From positions 263,822 to 327,821 of the forward strand of contig CAZUDV010000003.1 of assembly GCA_964619555.1 (NCBI GenBank): DNA of 64,000 nucleotides, read 5' to 3'. Origin of the DNA: JAGOPY01 sp964619555. Lineage in GTDB: Bacteria > Bacteroidota > Bacteroidia > Bacteroidales > JAGOPY01. The position numbers and the translations under genes are program-made. The notes below the pieces were generated by a model that saw only the letters and a program-made list of their open reading frames with translations, ran no database searches and was not told where the DNA came from. Below, piece after piece: positions 1-8,124 of this stretch (within the stretch, counting starts at the first letter, position 1; each line of letters begins with the position of its first letter).

Positions 1-1
1 C

Positions 2-2770
2 CTCTTTACTGCAGGGGATTACATCAGGGCAATGGAATCTTACAAAGCCGCACAGGCCATCCTTCCGGGGGAAGGTTACCCGAAGCGTAAAATGGAAGAA
101 ATTAACCGGATTGCTGACGAAAAGAACAGATTGGCAGCCCTGGAAAAAGAATATACCGAAAAAATAGAATCCGCCGATAGCCTTTTGGTTGCGAAAAATT
201 ACAAAGCCGCCAAAAATGCTTACGAAGAAGCTCTTAAATTGAATCCATCCGATGCATATCCATCGGTAAAACTGGATGAGATAAAAAAGATACAGGAGGA
301 GATTGCCATCCGGGAAGCGCAGGATAAGCGATATTCCGACCTGATCTCCGGCGCTGATCTGTTCATGGCTGCCGGGGATTATCCAGATGCCCGGAAAGCA
401 TATGAAGAAGCATCCGCCATCAAACCGGGGGAAGATTATCCCAGGATGATGATTCAGGAAGCCGAAAAACTGATGGGTGAAATTGCGGCAAAAGAAGCCC
501 TGGAAAAGCAGTACGCAGAAGCCCTGGCCAATGCTGATAAGCTCTTCGAGGCAAAAGATTATCAGAATGCGCTGCTTGCATACCAGTCTGCCCGGTCGCT
601 TAAACCGGAAGAGCAATATCCTGCCGTTAAAATAGCACAGGTGAATACGGTTTTAGGCGAGATATCGGCCCAGGCAGAACTTGACAAGCAATTTGCAGAG
701 GCCGTCGCAAAGGCTGATGAATTATTCGAAGCCGGGGATTTCAACGGCTCACTGGCTGTATACCGGTCAGCCCAGGCTTTAAAACCCGCTGAAAAATATC
801 CTGCCGATCAAATGGCACTGGCAAATGCTAAACTGGATGAAATCGCAGCCAGGCAAGCCCTTGATAAACAATACGCTGAAGCCATTTCAAAAGCTGATAA
901 ACTCCTGGCTGATAAAGATTATAAATCTGCCCTCAATACCTACCAGGAAGCAGCCGCGCTGAAACCTTCAGAAAATTACCCGGATGATAAGATATTGGAG
1001 ATCAATCGCATATTGGGAGAAATTGCAGTTCAGGATGCCATGGATAAGCAATACGCAGAAGCCATTGTCAAGGCAGACAATTTATTTCAGAACCGTAACT
1101 ATAGCGGCGCCCTGGCTGCATACAAGTCGGCCCTGGAACTGAAACCCGAAGAAAAGTATCCCGGCGATAAAATGGCTGAAATCAATGCTTTGTTTGAAAA
1201 GCAATATGCCGATAAGATTGTCGGTGCTGACAAACTGCTGGCTGTCAAGGATTATCAGAATGCACTCATCGCATACCAGGAAGCGGCTACGCTGAAGCCG
1301 TCGGATTCTTATCCCGCCGGGAAAATCGCAGAAATCAATAAAACGCTGGAAACTATTGCAGCGCAGGAAGCCCTTGACAAGCAATACGCGGAACGGATCG
1401 TCCATGCTGACAAATTGTTCGAATCAAAGGATTATTCCGGTGCGATGGCTGCTTACGAATCTGCCCAGGCACTAAAACCCTCTGAAAAGTATCCGGGAGA
1501 CAAAATTTCCGCTGCAAAAGCAGAGCTCGATAAGATTGCAGCGAAGGATGCCCTGGACAAACAGTATTCTCAGTTAATAGCAGAAGCAGAGGTCCTTACC
1601 GGACAACAAAACTATACGGAAGCCCGGAAAAAATACGAGGCAGCCAAAACCCTGAAGCCTCTTGAAACATCACCGACCGTAAAAATTCAGGAGATAGATG
1701 CAATACTGGCCGAACAGGCAAGGCTGGCGCAAATGGAGAAAAATTATTCGGATGCCATTGCATTCGGCGACAAACATTTCGCGGCCAAAGATTATGCTAA
1801 TGCACGGTCAGAGTACCAGAAAGCCCTGGATATTAAATCCGATGAAGCTTATCCTACGCAGAAACTGGCGGAGATAGATGCCATTGAAGCTGAGGCCCGG
1901 AAACAAAAAGAGATCGACACACAGTACAATAAAGCGATCGCCGAGGCCGATGAATTCCTCCGGAAAGAACAACTTGAAGAAGCTCGGTTTGCATACCAGG
2001 AAGCCCAGAAGATCAAACCTGACCAGTCCTATCCTCAGCAACAGGTCATCGACATAAACCGGCGCCTGGAATATCAGGCGCAGGAGCGCGAACAGGCTTA
2101 TTCCATCGCCCTGAGCAAGGCGGATAATTATTTTGAACAGCAGGATTGGGAAATGGCCAGGATTCAGTACGAAAGGGCCACCGAGATCAAGCCGAATGAA
2201 GTTTACCCGCTGGATAAACTCAAGCTTGTCAATCAGGAAATCATGAAGAAACGCCAGGTCATACAGGCTGAATATGACAAATCCATCGCAGATGCGGATA
2301 AGTTTTATGCCTCCAAGTTATATGACAACGCCATAGATTCATACCGCGCTTCTTCTCTGCTTAAACCGGATGAAGAGTATCCGAAGGAGATGGTACGCCG
2401 GATACTCAAAATGCTCAGCGAACGCTCCATCGTTCAGATCAACAAAGATCCGCTGCTGATCCCCAATAACACCCAGCATAAATTCGATTTCTTTTCCGTT
2501 CCGGTAAAAGACAGGAAGAGCAATTACATTTATTTCACAGCACGAAATGCTTCTGTTAAGGATTATAAACTGATCATCAATTTCGGGAAGGATCAGGCTA
2601 AAAACGGTGGTTTTGTTGTGAAAGTGCCGGCCGGTTCTGATATCAACGAATACATCGTGAGAATCAGCGCCCAATACAAATGGTTCAGCGATGACAACAA
2701 CTGGATAACATTCTATCCGGAAGGCGGAGATATCGAAGTTTCACTGCTGCAGATTTCTTACAGCGATTAA
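2..2770 (+). CDS. TPR-like giant repeat protein (5' end outside window)
   Basis: The frame is open from base 2, and the residues before the first ATG (base 32) already belong to a repeat unit, so this is the C-terminal part of a longer protein and base 32 is not its start. About 14 units of 60 residues (180 bp) follow one another, each with the pattern A-D-x-L/F, D-Y, A-x-x-x-Y, LKPxExYP, then K-I-x-E-I-N and a charged linker. One unit near bases 1050-1215 is 9 residues shorter. The spacing of small and aromatic residues resembles tetratricopeptide-like helical hairpins, but the unit is longer than a 34-residue TPR. The last ~110 residues are non-repetitive and look beta-rich. The function is unknown; a scaffold or envelope-associated role is only a guess. 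The next gene has its own promoter motif. Confidence 0.85.
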   Translation, partial: LFTAGDYIRAMESYKAAQAILPGEGYPKRKMEEINRIADEKNRLAALEKEYTEKIESADSLLVAKNYKAAKNAYEEALKLNPSDAYPSVKLDEIKKIQEEIAIREAQDKRYSDLISGADLFMAAGDYPDARKAYEEASAIKPGEDYPRMMIQEAEKLMGEIAAKEALEKQYAEALANADKLFEAKDYQNALLAYQSARSLKPEEQYPAVKIAQVNTVLGEISAQAELDKQFAEAVAKADELFEAGDFNGSLAVYRSAQALKPAEKYPADQMALANAKLDEIAARQALDKQYAEAISKADKLLADKDYKSALNTYQEAAALKPSENYPDDKILEINRILGEIAVQDAMDKQYAEAIVKADNLFQNRNYSGALAAYKSALELKPEEKYPGDKMAEINALFEKQYADKIVGADKLLAVKDYQNALIAYQEAATLKPSDSYPAGKIAEINKTLETIAAQEALDKQYAERIVHADKLFESKDYSGAMAAYESAQALKPSEKYPGDKISAAKAELDKIAAKDALDKQYSQLIAEAEVLTGQQNYTEARKKYEAAKTLKPLETSPTVKIQEIDAILAEQARLAQMEKNYSDAIAFGDKHFAAKDYANARSEYQKALDIKSDEAYPTQKLAEIDAIEAEARKQKEIDTQYNKAIAEADEFLRKEQLEEARFAYQEAQKIKPDQSYPQQQVIDINRRLEYQAQEREQAYSIALSKADNYFEQQDWEMARIQYERATEIKPNEVYPLDKLKLVNQEIMKKRQVIQAEYDKSIADADKFYASKLYDNAIDSYRASSLLKPDEEYPKEMVRRILKMLSERSIVQINKDPLLIPNNTQHKFDFFSVPVKDRKSNYIYFTARNASVKDYKLIINFGKDQAKNGGFVVKVPAGSDINEYIVRISAQYKWFSDDNNWITFYPEGGDIEVSLLQISYSD

Positions 2771-2788
2771 TTATAACATTCAAATTGT

Positions 2789-2796
2789 TACATTTG
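2789..2796 (+). promoter_or_regulatory. Bacteroidota -7 element before aminotransferase gene
   Basis: TACATTTG matches the TAnnTTTG consensus exactly and lies 19 bases upstream of the ATG at 2816. I see no clear -33 TTG at the usual spacing. Confidence 0.5.
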
Positions 2797-2815
2797 TTTC
2801 CGTAATTTCCGATTT

Positions 2816-4276
2816 ATGGAAACCTATTTCAAACCTTTCCGGGATAATATCATCGGGATCGGGCATCATTTTGTAACGCCTTTCGGTACCGTACCGCTGG
2901 TTTATGCCGACTGGATCGCCAGTGGCCGTTTATATGGCCCGATTGAGCGCAGGCTGATCGGGACTATCGGCCCGTTTGTGGGCAACACCCACACCGAAAC
3001 CAGTGAAACCGGCACCCTGATGACCAAAGCCTACCACCTGGCACAGAAAAAGATCAAGGAGCATGTCAACGCCAGTCCGGATGATGTCATCATCACAGCC
3101 GGATTCGGAATGACCGCGGTGGTGAATAAACTGCAGCGGATGCTCGGGCTTAAGACTTGCGGGCTCGGCAGTAAATCGGACTGCCTTGGCCAGGAACGTC
3201 CGGTTATTTTCATCACCCACATGGAACATCATTCCAATCATACATCATGGTATGAAACAATGGCCGACCTGGTGCAGATCCCTCCCACCCGTGATCTTCG
3301 AATTGACCTGGGACAACTTCGGGCAAACCTGGAAAAATACAAGGACCGGAAAGTGAAGATCGGCTCATTCACAGCCTGTTCCAATGTAACCGGAATAGAG
3401 ACTCCTTATCACCAAATGGCAAAGCTCATGCATGAATACGGGGGATTGTGTTTCATCGATTTCGCTGCCTCAGCGCCTTATGTCGACATCAATATGCATC
3501 CCTCCGATCCTGAAGAAAGGCTGGACGCTATTTTCTTTTCTCCTCATAAATTCCTTGGCGGGCCCGGAAGTTCAGGAGTCCTGGTCTTCAGTAAAAATCT
3601 TTACAGTGGTCACCGGCCACCGGATCAGCCCGGAGGGGGAACGGTGGACTGGACCAATCCGTGGGGTGAATACAAATACATCGATGATATCGAGGCCAGG
3701 GAAGACGGCGGAACGCCGGGATTTCTGCAGGCTATCCGGGCTGCTCTCTCGATCGAGCTGAAAGATAAAATGGGTACCGGCAACATCCGGAAAAGGGAAA
3801 AAGGGCTCGTTGCAAAAGCCTTTTCAGAACTGGACAGAATCCCTGGCCTGATGCTCCTGGCCGATGAATCGAGGGACCGCCTGGGGATCATTTCATTCTA
3901 TCTCCGGGATGTTCATTTTAACCTGGCAGTCAAATTGCTGAACGATAAATTCGGCATCCAGGTCAGGGGTGGTTGTGCCTGTGCCGGAACATACGGTCAT
4001 TACCTGCTGGATGTGTCATATGATAAATCCCGCGAGATCACCAGCCTGATCAATAGCGGCGATCTTTCTAAAAAACCCGGCTGGATAAGGTTGTCACTGC
4101 ATCCGACTATGACTGATTCGGAGCTGGACTATATCCTGGATGCCATCCGACAGGTTTCCATCCATCATAAAAAATGGAGTGCCGGCTACATTTATAACCG
4201 GCACACCAACGAATTTCATCATGAACGTGAACCTGAGGACAAAACCGAAGTCGTCAGGGAATGGTTACAGCTCTGA
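2816..4276 (+). CDS. Class V aminotransferase fold protein, cysteine desulfurase-like
   Basis: This is a PLP-dependent enzyme of the SufS/Csd-like branch, 486 residues. The PLP lysine is probably K245 in the SPHKFLGGPGSSG motif. A histidine-rich segment (MEHHSNHTSW) and an aspartate segment (DFAASAPY) match the cofactor-binding regions. Near the C-terminus a loop VRGGCACAG holds C387 and C389, the place where group II cysteine desulfurases keep their persulfide cysteine. It is longer than a typical ~410-residue SufS and has a charged C-terminal tail. No suf/isc genes lie nearby, so the sulfur acceptor is unknown. Substrate and cysteine desulfurase activity are inferred from the fold and the loop. 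Confidence 0.85.
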   Translation: METYFKPFRDNIIGIGHHFVTPFGTVPLVYADWIASGRLYGPIERRLIGTIGPFVGNTHTETSETGTLMTKAYHLAQKKIKEHVNASPDDVIITAGFGMTAVVNKLQRMLGLKTCGLGSKSDCLGQERPVIFITHMEHHSNHTSWYETMADLVQIPPTRDLRIDLGQLRANLEKYKDRKVKIGSFTACSNVTGIETPYHQMAKLMHEYGGLCFIDFAASAPYVDINMHPSDPEERLDAIFFSPHKFLGGPGSSGVLVFSKNLYSGHRPPDQPGGGTVDWTNPWGEYKYIDDIEAREDGGTPGFLQAIRAALSIELKDKMGTGNIRKREKGLVAKAFSELDRIPGLMLLADESRDRLGIISFYLRDVHFNLAVKLLNDKFGIQVRGGCACAGTYGHYLLDVSYDKSREITSLINSGDLSKKPGWIRLSLHPTMTDSELDYILDAIRQVSIHHKKWSAGYIYNRHTNEFHHEREPEDKTEVVREWLQL

Positions 4277-4330
4277 TCAGTTGACGATGAGCTTCTCGAT
4301 GCGGCTCATGTTTATCAGCATTGAGAAAAT

Positions 4331-5671
4331 TTATGATCTCAATGTGATCAGGGTAATTTCCGGCAGGATCCCGACCCGACCGGGATATCCAATCATGCCC
4401 AGGCCGCGGTTAACATACAGGTACTGAGGTTTATCCCAGCTCGCGGTCTGGTAAAGCCCGGCCCAGTATTTATAAACATACTGTGCGAGGCTCCATTTGA
4501 ACTTCCTGAGTTCCACCCCAAATTGAAACCCGTGAGTATGACCGGAAAGCGTCAGGTCGATCTCGGGAAAACGCCTGCTGACCTCGTGCTCAAAATGAGT
4601 GGGATCATGTGAGAGAAGGATTTTTACCGGAATATCCTCGGTCCCTTTCATGGCAGCAGGTAAATGACCGAGCTTTGGGAACCTGTGACTGGCACTCCAG
4701 TTTTCGACGCCGATCAGGGCCAGCTTTCCTCCCTCCTTTTCCAACACTTCATGCTCATTTCGCAGCAAACGCCAGCCTACCTCACCGAAATAATCATACA
4801 TCTGCTGTATATTGGCCTTTTTATCTTCCTCTGATGGCCAGTTTACATAATCCCCGTAGTCATGGTTACCCAGTATGGCGTATATTCCACCTTTCGGCCT
4901 GATCCCGGAAAGTGCCTCACGGAACCGGAAAGCTTCTGAGGTGGTGTAATTGACAAGATCTCCGGTGAACACCACCAGGTCTGCATCCAGGTCGTTCACA
5001 ATCTCCACGACCTCCTCGATAGGCTCCGTTGAAGCCCAGCTGCCCAGGTGCAGATCGGAAATCTGCACGATCTTAAAACCATCGAATCCGGCAGGAAGCT
5101 TTGGTAATCTGAGCGTGACAAAATGTACCCGGAAATCGTGCGCCCATTTCACCATGCCTATCAGCATTCCGCTGAAGAACAGCCCTCCGGTGGCCAGTCC
5201 CATCGTCCTTAAGAACCTGCCGCGGCTCATTTTATTTCCGGCATGTTCAACCGGCTTTCCGGTCCGTCTCACTTTATTGTGCCTGAAAACGTACAGAATG
5301 ATCTTATAAAGGTCCGCCAGCAAAAAGAATATGACCGTCAGTAACTTGGAGAAATAGATGACCAGGACCACACCAATCACATAAGAGATCAGGGGTTTAT
5401 TGAACAAATGAACGCTTTTAAAAGATGAAGCGGCGGTCAGGATCACAAATGCTGCCAATGGGAGCCAGTATAACACCGAAACCGGGATCTTCAGAACGGC
5501 CGGCAGGGAATAGACCTTTTTCCGGATGGAAAACCAAAGGTAAATATCCACCAGCAACAACAGTACCATAATAGGAAACCGCTCTGCCGTTCTGGGATGG
5601 GAAGCTTCAAAAATAAAATAGGCCGGGACGAGTAAAATCAGAATGAGAGCCGGGCCGATGAATTTCCGCAT
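4331..5671 (-). CDS. Membrane-anchored metallophosphoesterase (YkuE-like)
   Basis: A 446-residue protein with about four hydrophobic segments in residues 4-128 and another near 157-176, followed by a calcineurin-like phosphoesterase domain. Metal-ligand motifs are visible in order: ISDLHLG (D206, H208), FTGDLV (D238), GNHD (N269, H270), a later SHDPTHF and SGHTHG. The arrangement fits membrane phosphoesterases of the YkuE group, with the catalytic domain next to the membrane. A stretch SRGRFLR before the last membrane segment resembles an internal twin-arginine motif, but it sits too far inside the protein to call. It converges on the upstream aminotransferase gene with a 54-base gap. The substrate is not deducible. 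Confidence 0.87.
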   Translation of the reverse strand: MRKFIGPALILILLVPAYFIFEASHPRTAERFPIMVLLLLVDIYLWFSIRKKVYSLPAVLKIPVSVLYWLPLAAFVILTAASSFKSVHLFNKPLISYVIGVVLVIYFSKLLTVIFFLLADLYKIILYVFRHNKVRRTGKPVEHAGNKMSRGRFLRTMGLATGGLFFSGMLIGMVKWAHDFRVHFVTLRLPKLPAGFDGFKIVQISDLHLGSWASTEPIEEVVEIVNDLDADLVVFTGDLVNYTTSEAFRFREALSGIRPKGGIYAILGNHDYGDYVNWPSEEDKKANIQQMYDYFGEVGWRLLRNEHEVLEKEGGKLALIGVENWSASHRFPKLGHLPAAMKGTEDIPVKILLSHDPTHFEHEVSRRFPEIDLTLSGHTHGFQFGVELRKFKWSLAQYVYKYWAGLYQTASWDKPQYLYVNRGLGMIGYPGRVGILPEITLITLRS

Positions 5672-5693
5672 GTACCTGTTTGGATTGCGGGTG

Positions 5694-5701
5694 CAAAATT
5701 A
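5694..5701 (-). promoter_or_regulatory. -7 element for metallophosphoesterase gene
   Basis: On the minus strand this reads TAATTTTG, an exact TAnnTTTG match, 22 bases before the ATG at 5671. Confidence 0.5.
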
Positions 5702-5906
5702 TAAAAAAGATTGACTTAAAATTAAATGCACTTATTTAAATGAATGTATTTTTCTGCCGGGATCCCAGAATCAGAAAAAATTCGACGACAAAATATCGAA
5801 ATTTTTATCATACAAATAAATCCAAAATGGCAACTGGTAGATTCATTTTAGGAAAATGACATTTGGAAAAGTAACTTCGGGATTGTAATCCTAAAAAAAT
5901 ACCATT

Positions 5907-7943
5907 ATGAAACGCACATTACTTTTCTTACTAATGATGATCTGCATCATGGCTTACTCCCAGGAATACCGCAACGGATTCAGGGGTGTCAGTGACCGCA
6001 TGCCGGCCACCCAGCTGATCAGCCAGACAGATGAAGAGATTATAGTCGATCCACTGACCACTGGTGTAAAAGTGAGTCTTCTGCCTCCGGAGAGGACTCT
6101 GGAAGATATCCTGGATCCTACTACGACCGGTGTAACGGTTAAGATCCGTCCCCCTGAAAGAAATCTCAGTGATTTCGTAAATCCGTTACCGATTGGCCAG
6201 GCCGGAAATGCTTTCGGCTTTGCTTTCACCCGGAATACCTTTCTATGGGCAGACCAGGACATTAACACCATCACCTTCATCCACCGTATGAATACTACGC
6301 CCGGAACAGGCTACCTGGCTTATGACATATCGAAGGATGGCGGTCAGACCTGGACCCCGAATGTGCAGGTTTATGATCCTACACTTCCGGAAGCTTTCAA
6401 TGGCCGGTATCCGCAAGGTGGGATATACAATCCTGCCGGCAATACGAACCCTGATAATGCCTATTTCCATTATTTTGCTCCGACACTTGACGGGTCGAAT
6501 ACCGGCGGTGAAAACAACTGGGGCGGATACGCTCATGGCGTCAGGCAGTTGGCTGATGGCTCTGTCCCCACCCAGACGAACCGGACTTCCGTTCCGCCTT
6601 ATTACCAGTATCTGCCTGCAGGATTTACCATCACCCAGACCGGAGAGGCCTGGATGGTGGATGAAAACTCAATCGGAAACAGCTCCGGATTCACTTACGA
6701 GGGCAACCTGATCCTCGGTCATGGATTATGGGATGAAGCCTTATCTGATTTCGTCTATTACTATGAATTGCTTCCACTTGAAATAGATCCGGACGATGAC
6801 TTCAATGACTGGAAGATTGCTTTCTCCCCAGACGGCCAGACCGGCTGGATCATGTGCCTGACCAACCTGGTTGATAACCTGCCTTATACCACCTATCACC
6901 CAGTGCTCTTCAGGACCACCGATGCCGGTGCAACCTGGGATGGCCCGTTTGAGGTGCAACTCGGAGGTGAGGACGGATTGGAACCTATAAAACAGTTCAT
7001 AACAGACGAGGCTCTGGCTGCATATTTTGACCCAGAACCGGTCCCACCCCGGGATGAGATCGATTACTTCATCGGATACGAGGGTGACCTGGCAGTCGAC
7101 GCTTGGGGAAATCCACATATCGCCGGAACGGTATGTATTGCCGACAACGCCGCCGGTCTCATCTATCCGAATGAAGGATGGATGGCTATGTTCCACATCT
7201 GGTCGGAAGACCTGGGACAGACCTGGAAAGCATTCAACCTCAGCGATCTTAAGAGATGGGATGCCGAATTCACCGACGGTGCAGGCAGCACGATCAGCAT
7301 GTATAACCGGCCGCAGGTAGCCACCACGCAGGATGGGATCATCGTATTCTTTTCGTGGCTGGATACCGAAAATCCGGATGTGGATGACAATACCCAGCCC
7401 GACATTTTCTTTCGGGAATATTTCCCGGCAACAGACCTTCACGGGGAGTTCGTCGAAAATGTTACGACCTTCTCTGCAGCCATGTGGAGCGCTTTCTTCG
7501 GATGCATGAGCCATTATGTGTTCTCTGAAATCAACGGGGACCAATACACCTGCACCATACCTTTTGTTTATGAGGAAATGACCAATTTCGACCCCTCACA
7601 GCCGGTGCAGTTCTATTATATCCCGGACTATGTAAAGGTTTATACCAATGCCATCACCGGGATAAAAGAGAACCCCGCTCAAACCGGCATGAAGATAGCG
7701 CAGAACTTTCCAAATCCCGCCAATACGGTTACGAACATCCGTGTGGACATACCTTATGATTCAAAACTGGAGCTGCAGGTATACAACCTGGCCGGCAGCC
7801 TGGTATACACGGATAATTTAAATGACGGAAGGGATTTCAGGACCTTTAAGATCAATCCTGCACACTGGAGCCCGGGAATATATTTCTATAAGATAAACAG
7901 CGAATTTGAAAGCCTGACCGGAAAAATGGTGGTGAGCCATTAG
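5907..7943 (+). CDS. Secreted BNR/sialidase-fold protein with T9SS sorting domain
   Basis: A 678-residue exported protein. The N-terminus (residues 1-19) is a Sec signal peptide ending AYSQ. Residues ~48-95 hold two copies of a ~25-residue motif, (V/L)DPxTTGVxVxxxPPERxL. The body has Asp-box-like BNR motifs (SKDGGQTW near 142, a DAGATW motif, SEDLGQTW), as in sialidase-type beta-propellers. The last ~80 residues, from IAQNFPNPA to the end, are a classic type A T9SS C-terminal domain, so the protein should cross the outer membrane and be anchored or released. No complete set of sialidase catalytic residues could be assigned, so the enzymatic activity is uncertain. A double hairpin follows the gene. 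Confidence 0.85.
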   Translation: MKRTLLFLLMMICIMAYSQEYRNGFRGVSDRMPATQLISQTDEEIIVDPLTTGVKVSLLPPERTLEDILDPTTTGVTVKIRPPERNLSDFVNPLPIGQAGNAFGFAFTRNTFLWADQDINTITFIHRMNTTPGTGYLAYDISKDGGQTWTPNVQVYDPTLPEAFNGRYPQGGIYNPAGNTNPDNAYFHYFAPTLDGSNTGGENNWGGYAHGVRQLADGSVPTQTNRTSVPPYYQYLPAGFTITQTGEAWMVDENSIGNSSGFTYEGNLILGHGLWDEALSDFVYYYELLPLEIDPDDDFNDWKIAFSPDGQTGWIMCLTNLVDNLPYTTYHPVLFRTTDAGATWDGPFEVQLGGEDGLEPIKQFITDEALAAYFDPEPVPPRDEIDYFIGYEGDLAVDAWGNPHIAGTVCIADNAAGLIYPNEGWMAMFHIWSEDLGQTWKAFNLSDLKRWDAEFTDGAGSTISMYNRPQVATTQDGIIVFFSWLDTENPDVDDNTQPDIFFREYFPATDLHGEFVENVTTFSAAMWSAFFGCMSHYVFSEINGDQYTCTIPFVYEEMTNFDPSQPVQFYYIPDYVKVYTNAITGIKENPAQTGMKIAQNFPNPANTVTNIRVDIPYDSKLELQVYNLAGSLVYTDNLNDGRDFRTFKINPAHWSPGIYFYKINSEFESLTGKMVVSH

Positions 7944-7948
7944 TAAGC

Positions 7949-7980
7949 GCCGGGTTTTTGCCGGCAAGGACCTACCCGGC
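7949..7980 (+). terminator. Short GC hairpin after T9SS BNR gene
   Basis: GCCGGGT (7949-7955) pairs perfectly with ACCCGGC (7974-7980). It starts 6 bases after the stop codon and is followed by a weak T-rich stretch. It may act together with the larger hairpin downstream. Confidence 0.45.
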
Positions 7981-8004
7981 AAATCGTTCTTTTAAATATG
8001 AAAG

Positions 8005-8071
8005 GAAGAGGTTGACTTAAAAGAGTAAATCAGATAAAAAACACTTTTAAATCAGCCTCTTCTCTGTTTTT
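8005..8071 (+). terminator. Long hairpin with T tract
   Basis: A 19-base arm at 8005-8023 pairs with 8044-8062 (17 Watson-Crick pairs, one G-U pair, one mismatch). A T-rich run TGTTTTT follows. This fits an intrinsic terminator between the BNR gene and the mannosidase gene. Confidence 0.65.
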
Positions 8072-8124
8072 AGCCACCCGGATCCGGCAGAAACATTATC
8101 TTGCAAGCCTCAAAGCATACAAAC

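Noticed and set aside
2..2770. CRISPR or DNA-level repeat array
   Set aside because: The 180-bp period is a protein repeat; nucleotide identity between units is modest and the frame is intact throughout.
6741..7544. 267-codon minus-strand ORF inside the T9SS BNR gene
   Set aside because: It lies fully antisense to a gene with a signal peptide and sorting domain, and its translation resembles no domain.
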